A stretch of 64,000 bases of DNA from JBFMFH01 sp964481395 (lineage in GTDB: Bacteria > Acidobacteriota > Vicinamibacteria > Vicinamibacterales > JAKQTR01): positions 91,056-155,055 of the forward strand of contig CAYZYG010000001.1 in NCBI GenBank assembly GCA_964481395.1, in the 5' to 3' direction. The position numbers were made by a program, and so were the translations under genes. Shown one piece after another: positions 8,775 through 17,552 of this stretch; the first letter of the stretch is position 1; each line of letters starts with the position of its first letter. The notes under the pieces were generated by a model that ran no database searches, was not told where the DNA came from, and worked only from the letters and a program-made list of their open reading frames with translations.

Positions 8775-9906
8775 GCACGGGCCGGCCTTCGGCGAACTGA
8801 AGTTCCGCGATCCGGTCCGCGCGCGGGGCCTGCTCGACGCCATCGCACGGCTCACGCGGGACATCGGTCGCGCGCCGATCTCGCTCATGCACGTCTGCGG
8901 CAGCCACGAGCAGGCCATCGCCAAGTACGGGCTTCGCACGAACCTCCCGCGCGAACTCCGGATCATTATGGGCCCGGGATGTCCGGTCTGCATCACCGAC
9001 ACGCCCGAGGTGGACGAGGGCGTGCAACTGGCCCGTCAGGGCGTCCGCGTCGCCACGTACGGCGACATGCTGCGGGTACCGGGGACGGCCATGTCACTGG
9101 CCGACGCGCAGGCGGACGGCGCACGGGTCCATGTCATCTACAGCGCGGCCCAGGCCGTGGAGATCGCCAGGTCCACCACTGACGACGTGGTCTTCTTCGC
9201 CACAGGCTTCGAGACCACGGCGGTGGCGACGGCCGCCATCGTGCTGAACGGGCTACCCCGCAACCTCTCCATCCTCTCGGCTCACAAGTACGTGCCGCCA
9301 GCCATGGATGTCGTCGCGGGGATGCCGGACACCGCGATCGAGGGATTCCTGGCCGCCGGACACGCGGCGACGATCACCGGTTGGGGCGTGTTCGAGCCCT
9401 TCGTGGCGCGCCATCGACTGCCCGTCGTGGTCACGGGGTTCGAGCCGCTCGACATCCTCGCCGCCCTCGTCAAGCTGCTGGAACTGATCCGAAGCGGTAC
9501 GCCGTCCGTGGCGAACATGTACCCGCGCTGCGTCACGCGCGAGGGCAACCGCCGGGCGCAGGATCAGCTGTGGCGAGTGTTCCGCCTGGCCGGCGGCGGC
9601 TGGCGCGGCATCGCCCGGATTCCCGACGGCAACCTGCTGCTGCGCGACGAGTTCGCTCATCTCGACGCGCGCCGCCGGTTCACGATCGATCCTGCGGCGT
9701 TCTCGGACGTCGCGGCGTCAGGACTCGCCGACGCCTGCATCTGCGGGCAGATCATGACCGGCACCCTCGCCCCGACGGACTGTCGTCTGTTCGGTTCGGA
9801 GTGCACGCCGGACGCCCCCGTCGGCGCCTGCATGGTGAGCAGCGAGGGGGCGTGCCGCATCTGGCATCAGTACGGCGGCTACCCGGACCTGGAGGTCACG
9901 ACGTGA
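8755..9906 (+). CDS. hypD: Hydrogenase maturation iron-sulfur protein HypD
   Basis: 383 residues. HypD holds a [4Fe-4S] cluster and, with HypC, assembles the Fe(CN)2CO unit. Visible signatures are MHVCGSHEQAI near residue 45, GPGCPVCIT near 70, and the C-terminal cysteines in ACICGQIMTG, GSECTPD, GACMVSSEGACR. A second in-frame ATG lies 6 bases downstream (8761). The stop overlaps the GTG start of hypE. Confidence 0.97.
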   Translation: MTMSAGEHGPAFGELKFRDPVRARGLLDAIARLTRDIGRAPISLMHVCGSHEQAIAKYGLRTNLPRELRIIMGPGCPVCITDTPEVDEGVQLARQGVRVATYGDMLRVPGTAMSLADAQADGARVHVIYSAAQAVEIARSTTDDVVFFATGFETTAVATAAIVLNGLPRNLSILSAHKYVPPAMDVVAGMPDTAIEGFLAAGHAATITGWGVFEPFVARHRLPVVVTGFEPLDILAALVKLLELIRSGTPSVANMYPRCVTREGNRRAQDQLWRVFRLAGGGWRGIARIPDGNLLLRDEFAHLDARRRFTIDPAAFSDVAASGLADACICGQIMTGTLAPTDCRLFGSECTPDAPVGACMVSSEGACRIWHQYGGYPDLEVTT

Positions 9907-10940
9907 AGCGGCGAGGGCTGCTCGACGATCGGATCGCCCTGAAGCACGGATCCGGAGGCCGCGCCATGCGCGCGCTCATCGAGCAGGTGTGCCTGGCGGG
10001 CCTCGACGTGGAGCCGGAAGACGGGGTCGGCCTCGCCGACCTGGACGACGGTGCGGCGTGGCGCGTGGGCGGTCGCTGGCTGGTCGTCACCACCGACTCG
10101 CACGTCGTCCACCCGGTGTTCTTTCCCGGAGGCGACATCGGCCGGCTGAGCGTGTCGGGCACGGTCAACGATCTCGCGATGATGGGCGCGACCGACCGGC
10201 CGGCGCTCACCTGCGCGATGGTGATCGAGGAGGGATTCGCGCGGGCCGATCTCGAACGGATCTACGCCTCGATTCGCGACGCCTGCCGCGAGGCCGGCGC
10301 TCGCGTCGTCACCGGCGACACCAAGGTGATGGGTCGGGGCGAACTCGACGGCATCGTGATCACGACGTCCGGCGTCGCGCTCTGCGCGCGCGTCGTGCGA
10401 GACTCGGGCCTTCGACCTGGCGACCTCATCCTCGTCACCGGGACGATGGGCGATCATGGGATGGCCATCATGGCCGCCCGTCACGCGCTGGCGCTCGAGG
10501 GCGACCTCAGGTCGGACGTGGCTCCCATCAACGGCCTGGTCCGAGCGGCCCTCGACGCCGGCGGAGAGGGTGTCGTCGCGCTCAAGGATCCGACGCGGGG
10601 CGGTCTGTCGAGCGCCTTGCACGAAATGGCCGACAAGAGCGGCGTCGGCATCCTGCTCGACGAGACAGCGGTCCCGGTGCGCCCGCAGGTCAAGGCGGCC
10701 GGGGATCTGTTGGGCATCGACCCGCTGCTCGTCGCCAACGAGGGCAAGGCCGTCATGGGCGTACGGCCGGAGGCCGCCGATGCCGTGCTCCGGGCCCTCG
10801 TGCGGCATCCGCTCGGCTCGGAGGCCGCCATGGTCGGCCGCTGCCTGGACGAACATCGCGGCGCGGTCATCCTGGACACCGGGTTCGGACGCCGGATGCT
10901 GGCCGAGCCGGAAGGGGAACTGCTGCCGCGCATCTGCTGA
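9903..10940 (+). CDS. hypE: Carbamoyl dehydratase HypE
   Basis: 345 residues, a PurM-like ATPase that dehydrates the carbamoyl group delivered by HypF to give the cyanide ligand. The protein ends in LPRIC, the family's hallmark, whose terminal Cys carries the thiocarboxamide. The N-terminal DDRIALKHGSGGRAM is typical of HypE. The GTG start at 9903 overlaps the hypD stop (GTGA) and gives the family's normal N-terminus. The longer in-frame reading upstream lies inside hypD and is rejected. Confidence 0.97.
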   Translation: MKRRGLLDDRIALKHGSGGRAMRALIEQVCLAGLDVEPEDGVGLADLDDGAAWRVGGRWLVVTTDSHVVHPVFFPGGDIGRLSVSGTVNDLAMMGATDRPALTCAMVIEEGFARADLERIYASIRDACREAGARVVTGDTKVMGRGELDGIVITTSGVALCARVVRDSGLRPGDLILVTGTMGDHGMAIMAARHALALEGDLRSDVAPINGLVRAALDAGGEGVVALKDPTRGGLSSALHEMADKSGVGILLDETAVPVRPQVKAAGDLLGIDPLLVANEGKAVMGVRPEAADAVLRALVRHPLGSEAAMVGRCLDEHRGAVILDTGFGRRMLAEPEGELLPRIC

Positions 10941-10955
10941 CGGATCGGCACCGCC

Positions 10956-11297
10956 ATGCACGAATATTCGATCGCCCTCGCGCTCATGGAACGGATTGAC
11001 GCCGAGGCGGCGTCCCGCGGCGCCGTCGCCGTGCACTGCGTTCGCGTGCGCATCGGCGGGTTGTCGGGTGTCGAACCCGAATTGCTGCGATCGGCGTTCG
11101 AGATCGTCCGCGAGCGGACGATCTGCCACGCGGCCACGCTCGAGATCGACACCGTCCCCGTCGCGTGGGTCTGCCCCGCCTGCGCGCAGCCCATCGCCCC
11201 GGGCGCCGTCCTCCGATGCCCGGTGTGCGGTGAGCCCGCGCGTCTCGGAGCCGGAGATGAAATCGTGCTCGACCAGCTCGAACTGGAGGTCCCGTAG
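10956..11297 (+). CDS. hypA: Nickel incorporation protein HypA
   Basis: 113 residues. It starts MHEYS, so His2, the nickel ligand, is present. The zinc site is CPAC at 73-76 and CPVC at 88-91. HypA works with HypB to load nickel into the hydrogenase large subunit. The gene lies 15 bases after hypE and directly abuts hypB. Confidence 0.96.
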   Translation: MHEYSIALALMERIDAEAASRGAVAVHCVRVRIGGLSGVEPELLRSAFEIVRERTICHAATLEIDTVPVAWVCPACAQPIAPGAVLRCPVCGEPARLGAGDEIVLDQLELEVP

Positions 11298-12023
11298 ATG
11301 TGCGACACCTGCGGATGCGGCGATCCGAACCTCGTGCCCGTCGACGTGCACGACCGGATTCTCTCGGTCAACGACGCCCAGGCCGCCCACAACCGCGAGC
11401 ACTTCCGCGCCCGGGGCGTCCTCGCCATCAACCTGATGGGGTCGCCCGGCTCGGGCAAGACCGCCATGCTCGAGGCCACCGCGCGGGCCTTCGCGGGTCG
11501 ACTGCCTGTCGGCGCGATCGCCGGCGATCTCGAAACCGAGCGTGACGCGGACCGGTTGCGTGCGGCGGGCATCCCCGCGCGCGCCATCACCACCGGGAAC
11601 GCGTGCCACCTCGACGCGGCGATGGTGCATCACGCCCTGCACCACGACAGCCTGGGCGATGCCCGGGTGCTCTTCGTCGAAAACGTCGGGAACCTGGTCT
11701 GCCCGGCCGTGTACGACCTCGGCCAGCGCTTCAACGTCGTGGCGCTGGCCGTGACGGAAGGCGAAGACAAGCCGCTGAAGTACCCCGTGATGTTCAGGAG
11801 GGCTGACGTCGTCCTGGTGACGAAGATCGACCTTCTCCCGTACCTCGAGTTCAGCCTCGACGCCCTGAGCGACGCCCTCGTCCGGGTCCTGCCCCGCCCC
11901 GTGGTCTTTCCGGTCTCGGCCAGGTCGGGTGAGGGCATGGAACGCTGGTTCGCCTGGATCGAGGACCGGCAGCGGGAACTGGCGGCCCCGGTTCCGGGTG
12001 CCGGACATCACCACCACGGATAG
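11298..12023 (+). CDS. hypB: Nickel-loading GTPase HypB
   Basis: 241 residues. The N-terminus MCDTCGCGD provides the high-affinity nickel site. The P-loop GSPGSGKT follows near residue 48, and a later VLVTKIDLLPYL supplies the NKxD-like guanine motif in its TKID form. The chain ends GHHHHG, a short His tail instead of the long N-terminal His-rich region of some HypB proteins. It closes the hyp operon; no hydrogenase large or small subunit gene is present in the window. Confidence 0.97.
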   Translation: MCDTCGCGDPNLVPVDVHDRILSVNDAQAAHNREHFRARGVLAINLMGSPGSGKTAMLEATARAFAGRLPVGAIAGDLETERDADRLRAAGIPARAITTGNACHLDAAMVHHALHHDSLGDARVLFVENVGNLVCPAVYDLGQRFNVVALAVTEGEDKPLKYPVMFRRADVVLVTKIDLLPYLEFSLDALSDALVRVLPRPVVFPVSARSGEGMERWFAWIEDRQRELAAPVPGAGHHHHG

Positions 12024-12206
12024 ACAGCCTCGCGGGTGGTGGCCCCGCTCGGCACGTCCGAATCCGGGACCCGGGACCCGGGCCCCAGGTGCGGCCCAGC
12101 ACAGACGTCTGGGAGCCGCTACGCTGGGGCCTGCAGCGCGCGGACTGACGGAATTCCGGCAGGCGGGGGATCTGTCACCTCGGATCACGGAGTCAAGTGA
12201 CTGGTT

Positions 12207-12266
12207 TGTTGAGATTTACCACGCTGCGCCGGCCTGGCAACAGGCTTGCTGGTGTTGAGAAATACT
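12207..12266 (+). promoter_or_regulatory. Sigma-54 type promoter of the nonahaem cytochrome operon
   Basis: TGGCAAC at 12235-12241, four bases, then TTGC at 12246-12249 matches the -24/-12 consensus with exact spacing (GG to GC 12 bases). It predicts a start near 12261 and a 130-base leader. A direct repeat TGTTGAGAWWTAC flanks it (12207-12219 and 12253-12265) and may bind a regulator. The rest of the 368-base spacer (12024-12391) holds a short GGGACCC heptamer run and no gene. Confidence 0.6.
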
Positions 12267-12391
12267 GGAGGATTGTGCCCGCCGAGCGTTCGTGGATGGC
12301 GCGTGTGGCTCTTCCACAGCAGGTCGGCCGGCCTTCCGCCGGCCGGGTGCCGGGTGCGGCGCCTGCAACCGCCCTCATACCAGGTCGATTC

Positions 12392-13429
12392 ATGATCCTG
12401 TTCCTACTGCTGGCTGCCCTGCTTCTCACGGGCTCACCGGCGTGGTCTCAGACCACACCGATAGACAACGACACCTGTCTGGGCTGTCACGGCGATCGGT
12501 CTCTCGAGGTGACGCTGCCGAGCGGTGAAGTCCGTTCGTTGTACACGGACCCCGAGGCCTTCAAGGCCTCCGTGCACGGCGGCACGCTGTCGTGCACCGA
12601 CTGCCACCAGGACATCACCGAGGTCCCCCACGAATCGCGACCGTTCAAGACGCTGCGCGAGTTCACGGTGGCGTACTACGAGCAGTGCAAGGTCTGTCAC
12701 TTCGACAACTACACGAAGACCCTCGACAGCGTCCACTACGAGTCGCTGGCCCGCGGCGATCGGACGGCGCCACTGTGCGTGGACTGCCACGGCGCCCACG
12801 ACATCCAGCGGCCCACGCAGCCGCGCACCCGGGTCTCCGACACGTGCGCCAAGTGCCACCAGGGCGTGACGGACGTCTACGCGAAGAGCGTGCACGGGCG
12901 GGAGGCCGCGCAGAACGCCGACGTGCCCGTCTGCACCGACTGTCATCGCTCGCACGACGTGGCCGGCCCCCGCGACGCGCAGTGGCAGAAACAGACACCG
13001 GATCTCTGCGCCCACTGCCATTCGAACAAGACGCTGATGGACAAGTACGGTCTGTCCGCCAACGTCATGACCACCTACGTCGCCGACTTTCACGGCATGA
13101 CGGCGTCGCTGCAGCGTTCGGACGAGGGACGCCAGACCAGCGTCGTCGCCCTCTGTACGGACTGCCACGGCGTCCACGACATCATGAAGGCCGACGAGCC
13201 CGGATCGAGGGTCCTGAAGGCCAACCTCGTCAAGACGTGCGCGCGCTGTCACGAGGGCGCGACAGAGAACTTCCCCGCCGCCTGGATGTCGCACTACGAG
13301 CCGAGTTGGAGCACGGCCCCGATGGTGTACGGCGTGCAGTCCTTCTACGACATCCTGATCCCCTTCATGATCGGCGGCCTCATCCTGCAGGTTCTGCTGC
13401 ACCTCTGGCGCGTCGTGGTGAACCGATGA
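12392..13429 (+). CDS. Nonahaem c-type cytochrome with C-terminal membrane anchor
   Basis: 345 residues. A signal sequence (MILFLLLAALLLTGSPAWS) is followed by nine CxxCH motifs: CLGCH, CTDCH, CKVCH, CVDCH, CAKCH, CTDCH, CAHCH, CTDCH and CARCH. Several are followed by GAHD or GVHD patterns, as in c3/NapC-like multihaem proteins. One hydrophobic helix near the C-terminus (about 318-340) anchors it to the periplasmic face. It overlaps the cytochrome b gene by 4 bases (ATGA), so the pair probably forms a quinol:cytochrome electron conduit. ATG 12392 is chosen because the signal peptide starts there; earlier in-frame ATGs exist. Confidence 0.92.
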   Translation: MILFLLLAALLLTGSPAWSQTTPIDNDTCLGCHGDRSLEVTLPSGEVRSLYTDPEAFKASVHGGTLSCTDCHQDITEVPHESRPFKTLREFTVAYYEQCKVCHFDNYTKTLDSVHYESLARGDRTAPLCVDCHGAHDIQRPTQPRTRVSDTCAKCHQGVTDVYAKSVHGREAAQNADVPVCTDCHRSHDVAGPRDAQWQKQTPDLCAHCHSNKTLMDKYGLSANVMTTYVADFHGMTASLQRSDEGRQTSVVALCTDCHGVHDIMKADEPGSRVLKANLVKTCARCHEGATENFPAAWMSHYEPSWSTAPMVYGVQSFYDILIPFMIGGLILQVLLHLWRVVVNR

Positions 13430-14112
13430 CCTCCTACGTCACCCGCTTCAGTCTCCGGCAGCGTGTCGAGCACATCATCGTCATGCTGCTGTTCATCGTC
13501 CTGTCGGTCACGGGCCTGCCGCAGAAGTTCTTCGACCTCGGGTTCTCCCGGTGGCTCATCGAGGTCATGGGCGGCATCGACCGGATCCGCTGGTTCCACC
13601 GCGCGGCCGGGCTCATGTTCACGGCGATGACGGCCCTTCACCTGATGACGGCGATCGCCTCGGTCGCCCGCGGGCGCGCGCCGCTGTCGATCGTCCCGAA
13701 CAAGAAGGACTACACCGACGCCATCCAGATGATGAAGTACTACCTGGGCCGCGCGGACCATCCAGCCCAGTTCGACCGCTTCGACTACCGGCAGAAGTTC
13801 GAGTACTGGGGCATGGTGCTCGGCGCCGTCGTCGTCATCGTCACGGGCCTGATCCTGTACTTCCCCATCTGGTTCACGCAGTGGCTGCCGGGCGAGTTCA
13901 TCCCCGCCGCCAAGGTCGCGCACAGCAGCGAAGGCCTGATGGCGTTCCTCGTCGTCGTCGTCTGGCACATCTACAACGCCCATCTCAATCCGGACGTATT
14001 CCCCTTCGACACCTCCATCTTCACCGGCAAGGTCAGCGTCGAGCGCATGCACCACGAGCATCCGCTCGAACTGGCGCGTCTGACGCAGGCGAAGGAGATC
14101 GAGGAGACGTAG
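13426..14112 (+). CDS. Membrane cytochrome b (formate dehydrogenase gamma / b561-like)
   Basis: 228 residues with four predicted membrane helices. Candidate haem-ligand histidines are in RVEHIIVMLL, RWFHRAAGLM, TALHLM and VVWHIYNAH. The C-terminal part VFPFDTSIFTGKVSVERMHHEHP resembles the di-haem cytochrome b subunits of formate dehydrogenase and hydrogenase. It overlaps the nonahaem cytochrome gene and is expected to exchange electrons between it and the quinone pool. Confidence 0.88.
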   Translation: MTSYVTRFSLRQRVEHIIVMLLFIVLSVTGLPQKFFDLGFSRWLIEVMGGIDRIRWFHRAAGLMFTAMTALHLMTAIASVARGRAPLSIVPNKKDYTDAIQMMKYYLGRADHPAQFDRFDYRQKFEYWGMVLGAVVVIVTGLILYFPIWFTQWLPGEFIPAAKVAHSSEGLMAFLVVVVWHIYNAHLNPDVFPFDTSIFTGKVSVERMHHEHPLELARLTQAKEIEET

Positions 14113-14117
14113 TCGCA

Positions 14118-15086
14118 TTGACAGCCTACGCGGGCCTTGCCATTCTGCACGCGTCGGTCGCGGCGGCCGTCGTCGAGGCCCTGATCCGCGTGTGGCGGGT
14201 GCGCGCACCCGGCGAACGGATGGCCCTGCGCTGGCTGGCGCTGCTGGCCCCCCTCGTCGTCACGCCCGCGTACGCCATCCTGTTCCCGGGCCGCAGCGAT
14301 CCCGTCTTTGCGCTCGATCGGGCCTGGTTGGCCGGAGCCCACTGGGAGGTCGTGCGCGTGGTCGGCCTGCCCGCTCCACTGGCCGCGACCATCGTGCTGG
14401 CGATCGCGGGCGTCGTGCTCTTCGTCCGCGACCTGGCCCCGTGGATCGGCGATCAGGTGCGTCTCGATCCAGCGGATCCCGACGCGGGAGGGTACACGGA
14501 TCACCGGGGCCGCCTCGAACGTGCGGCGCAGCATGCGGCCGGCCGCATGGCCCTGCCCGTGCCGCGCCTCCGCCTGATCGCCCACGACGGCCCCGTCCTG
14601 CAGTGCACCGGCGTCGAACGCCCGACGATCGAAGCCTCCGCGCGCGCCCTCGATCTGCTGGACGACGAGGCCCTCGCCGCGGCGCTGCTCCACGAACTGG
14701 TCCACGTCCGGTGCCGGGATCCCCTGCACGGCTGGCTGCTGATGGCCGCTCGCGCGCTGCAGGTCTACAACCCCGTCGCCCACGTCATCGCCAGGCTCGT
14801 TGTGCAGGACATCGAGGAACGTGCCGACCGCGTCGTCGCGGACCTCGGCTGCGCGCAGGGGCTCTCCGACGCGATCGGGTGTCTCTCGGCTCCCGGCGAA
14901 CACGGCGTCAGCGACCTCAGAACGGGACTGGGCTGGCGCGACCTCCTGACGCACGCCCAGCGGCGCGCGCTGACCAGCCGGCGGCACCGTGTCCTGGCGC
15001 CGGAACCAGGGGGCGCCGCGCTGGCCGCCCTCCGTGTGGTCCTGGCTGGCTCCGGCGTCGCTGGCATTCTCTTCTTCGTCGTATGA
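14118..15086 (+). CDS. M48/M56-type membrane metalloprotease
   Basis: 322 residues starting at TTG 14118, five bases after the cytochrome b stop. Three N-terminal hydrophobic segments precede a cytoplasmic or periplasmic domain with HELVH at residues 192-196 (ALLHELVHVRCRDP), the zinc motif of BlaR1/HtpX-like peptidases. A later VQDIEERADRVVADL may give the third ligand. It ends in another hydrophobic segment. Its place between cytochromes and the sensor kinase suggests a role in cytochrome quality control or signalling, but that is inference. No better start than the TTG was found. Confidence 0.75.
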   Translation: MTAYAGLAILHASVAAAVVEALIRVWRVRAPGERMALRWLALLAPLVVTPAYAILFPGRSDPVFALDRAWLAGAHWEVVRVVGLPAPLAATIVLAIAGVVLFVRDLAPWIGDQVRLDPADPDAGGYTDHRGRLERAAQHAAGRMALPVPRLRLIAHDGPVLQCTGVERPTIEASARALDLLDDEALAAALLHELVHVRCRDPLHGWLLMAARALQVYNPVAHVIARLVVQDIEERADRVVADLGCAQGLSDAIGCLSAPGEHGVSDLRTGLGWRDLLTHAQRRALTSRRHRVLAPEPGGAALAALRVVLAGSGVAGILFFVV

Positions 15087-15685
15087 CGCCGACGCCTCTC
15101 CGGTCGCCGGGACAAGGCCAGAATCCGGGCCGGCCCCTCCGCGGAGGGGCGCGCCGGCTGCGCGAACTGGCCGGAACGGGAGTGGGTTTCGTGGCGGTCG
15201 TGGTCGTCTGCAGCCTGATGCTCCAAGGCCTCGATCGTGTTCCGGGCCTGCTGGCCGGACTGCCGCGCGGGGTCGTCAGGGTTCCGACGATGGCGGCGCT
15301 CGAGCGCGAGCTCGGCGCTTCGCTGCCGCTGCCCGTGTACTATCCCGACGACCTGGCCTGGCCGCCGGCGGACCTGTGGGTGTACCCGGGCCGCTCGGCC
15401 GTGGCGATCGTCCATGCGTCGCGCTCGAGCGTACCGGCGCTCATCATCGGGAAGTCGGCTCCGGGCCTCTCCTCGGTGCCGGCCCCGTTGCTGCCACCGG
15501 TCACCGTATTGCAGTCGAGCGAGTCGACGTTCGGCACACGCCGCGCTACCGTGGCACGTGTGCAGGACGCGGCTGGCGCGCTGTGGCACCAGGTGTCGTG
15601 GTCGGACCAGAGCCGCGCCGTGGTCGCCCGCTACCGCGGCGACCTGCAGCCGCTCTTTCGCATGATCGAGGGCATGGCCCGCTGA
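15083..15685 (+). CDS. Membrane-anchored protein of unknown function
   Basis: 200 residues. It overlaps the metalloprotease gene by 4 bases (ATGA) and ends 7 bases before the sensor kinase. A basic, Pro/Gly-rich N-terminus precedes one membrane helix (about 34-52). The rest is a compact domain (LERELGASLPLPVYYPDDL, then SWSDQSRAVVARYRG) predicted outside the membrane. I do not recognise the family. Its fixed place in the cytochrome/kinase operon suggests it acts with one of them. Confidence 0.7.
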   Translation: MTPTPLRSPGQGQNPGRPLRGGARRLRELAGTGVGFVAVVVVCSLMLQGLDRVPGLLAGLPRGVVRVPTMAALERELGASLPLPVYYPDDLAWPPADLWVYPGRSAVAIVHASRSSVPALIIGKSAPGLSSVPAPLLPPVTVLQSSESTFGTRRATVARVQDAAGALWHQVSWSDQSRAVVARYRGDLQPLFRMIEGMAR

Positions 15686-15692
15686 GGTGAAC

Positions 15693-17552
15693 ATGGCCGA
15701 ACCGCCATCGGGCTGGAACCTGCGTGGCATTCAACAGCGCCTGATGCTGATCGTCCTGCTCGGGATCCTGGTCTCGACCACGGTGTTCGGCTGGGTCGCC
15801 TGGGAAGCGCTCGACGACTCGACGGCGCGCGTCCTCCAGGATCGCGGCGTGCACGCCGGCATCGCGGCCAGTCAGGTCGAGACGGTCGTCCAGCGTGAAT
15901 GGCAGCGCCTGCAGGAGGTCGCGTCGGCGCCCTGGGCGGTGAGCGAGGAAACAGCCAGCGACAAACTGGCCGATCCGCACACGCTTCTGCGCTCCGCACT
16001 GATTCGCGCCGAACTGATGGAACGCCTGTACGTCACGGACGCCGCAGGACGGGTGCGATGGCAGGAACCCGCCCGCCCCGACATGATCGGCGAGTCCATC
16101 GCGGGAGCCGACCGGGCGATCAAGGCCGGCCGGCCGTCGGCCTCGACCCTCCAGGACACCGCCGCAGGCCCCCGTCTCTACCTGTTCGTCACCATCCAAT
16201 CGTGGACCGGCGCCGCGATCGGCCTCGTCGTTGGCGAGATCAACCCCATGACCTCGCGCTTCCCCGCCGTCCTGAGGGCGCACCTGGTTCCCGACGGCGG
16301 CGTCGACATCGTCGACGAACTCGGGTCGGTCATCGGCAGCACCGACCCGTCGAAGGTTGGCCGGGCCAGCGAGCACCGCGCGTTTCTCGTGCAGCAGATC
16401 GCGTCGGGCAGGACCGCCACGGGAACGTGCCGGATGTGCCACGACGACGACCGGACGAGCAGCCAGACGGTCATCGCCTTCACGCCCACGCGGCAGCCCC
16501 GCTGGGGGGTGTACCTGCGCGAACCCGAGTCGGCCTCCCTCTCGCACGTGCGGGAGCTGCGCGTGACCCTGCTGTGGATGGGCCCCCTCATCTTCGTGCT
16601 CGGCCTCGCCTACGCCTATGGCGCGGGGCAAAGCCTGCTGCGCCCCATCAAGGTTCTGACGAAGGCCGCCCAGCGCATCGAGGCTGGCGACGTCGACCGC
16701 CCAATCCCGGCGGTGGGCACCGACGAGATCGGCAAGCTGGGCCAGTCGCTCGAACGGATGCGCGTGGCGCTGTCGGCATCCTTCACGGAGATCGAGGAAG
16801 CCAACACGACGCTCGAGCGGCGCGTCGCCGACCGCACCCAGGAACTGGAACGGCTGTACGGGCAGCTCGCCGAACGCGAGGAGGCCCGGAGCCGGCTCCT
16901 CCGCCAGGTCATCACGGCTCAGGAGGACGAGCGCAAGCGTCTCGCCCGTGAACTGCACGACGAGACCTGCCAGACGATCAGCGCCCTGACCATGCGCCTG
17001 GAAACGGCCGTGAAGCAGCTGCCGCCCGGCGCGGATCACGCCCCGCTGCACGACGCTCGCGCACTGGCCGTCCGCACGCTCGACGAACTGCATCGTCTCA
17101 TCTACGACCTGCGGCCGTCCGTCCTCGACGACCTGGGCCTGTGGCCGGCCATCGAGTGGTACGCCACGCGCATGCTGAAGGCGAAGGGCGTCTCGGTGCG
17201 CTGCGAGTTCACGGACGTCGACCGCCGGCTCCCGCCACTTGTCGAGACCGCCCTCTTCCGTGCCGTTCAGGAAGCCATCAGCAACATCGCGAAGCACGCC
17301 GAGGCCGAGCAGGCGCTCATCCAGGGCACCATCCGCGGCGGCCGGCTGATCATCGAGATCGAAGACGACGGCAAAGGGTTCGATCCCTCGGTGTTGCGCC
17401 GTCCGACCGACCGCGGCCACGGCTGGGGACTCCTCGGCATTACCGAGCGCGTCGAGGCCCTCGACGGGACCGTCACCCTCGACAGCGCTCCCGGCCAGGG
17501 AGCCCGGCTCGAATTCTCCGTCCCGCTCCCCAAGGAGGACGCCCATGGCTAG
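15693..17552 (+). CDS. NarX-type sensor histidine kinase with periplasmic CxxCH haem motif
   Basis: 619 residues. Membrane helices near 17-37 and about 285-305 enclose a large periplasmic sensor region containing CRMCH at 246-250, a c-type haem attachment motif. A HAMP domain (LLRPIKVLTKAAQRIEAGD), a coiled coil, a HisKA_3 domain (RKRLARELHDETCQTISAL) and an HATPase domain (ISNIAKHAEAEQ, DDGKGFD, GLLGITERV) follow. GAGGTGA at 15684-15690 supports the ATG at 15693. It overlaps the response regulator gene by 8 bases. It probably senses redox state or a haem ligand such as O2 or NO. Confidence 0.9.
   Translation: MAEPPSGWNLRGIQQRLMLIVLLGILVSTTVFGWVAWEALDDSTARVLQDRGVHAGIAASQVETVVQREWQRLQEVASAPWAVSEETASDKLADPHTLLRSALIRAELMERLYVTDAAGRVRWQEPARPDMIGESIAGADRAIKAGRPSASTLQDTAAGPRLYLFVTIQSWTGAAIGLVVGEINPMTSRFPAVLRAHLVPDGGVDIVDELGSVIGSTDPSKVGRASEHRAFLVQQIASGRTATGTCRMCHDDDRTSSQTVIAFTPTRQPRWGVYLREPESASLSHVRELRVTLLWMGPLIFVLGLAYAYGAGQSLLRPIKVLTKAAQRIEAGDVDRPIPAVGTDEIGKLGQSLERMRVALSASFTEIEEANTTLERRVADRTQELERLYGQLAEREEARSRLLRQVITAQEDERKRLARELHDETCQTISALTMRLETAVKQLPPGADHAPLHDARALAVRTLDELHRLIYDLRPSVLDDLGLWPAIEWYATRMLKAKGVSVRCEFTDVDRRLPPLVETALFRAVQEAISNIAKHAEAEQALIQGTIRGGRLIIEIEDDGKGFDPSVLRRPTDRGHGWGLLGITERVEALDGTVTLDSAPGQGARLEFSVPLPKEDAHG

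Noticed and set aside
9879..12188. 769-codon open frame on the minus strand
   Set aside because: Antisense to hypE, hypA and hypB, all intact. No domain signature in the product.
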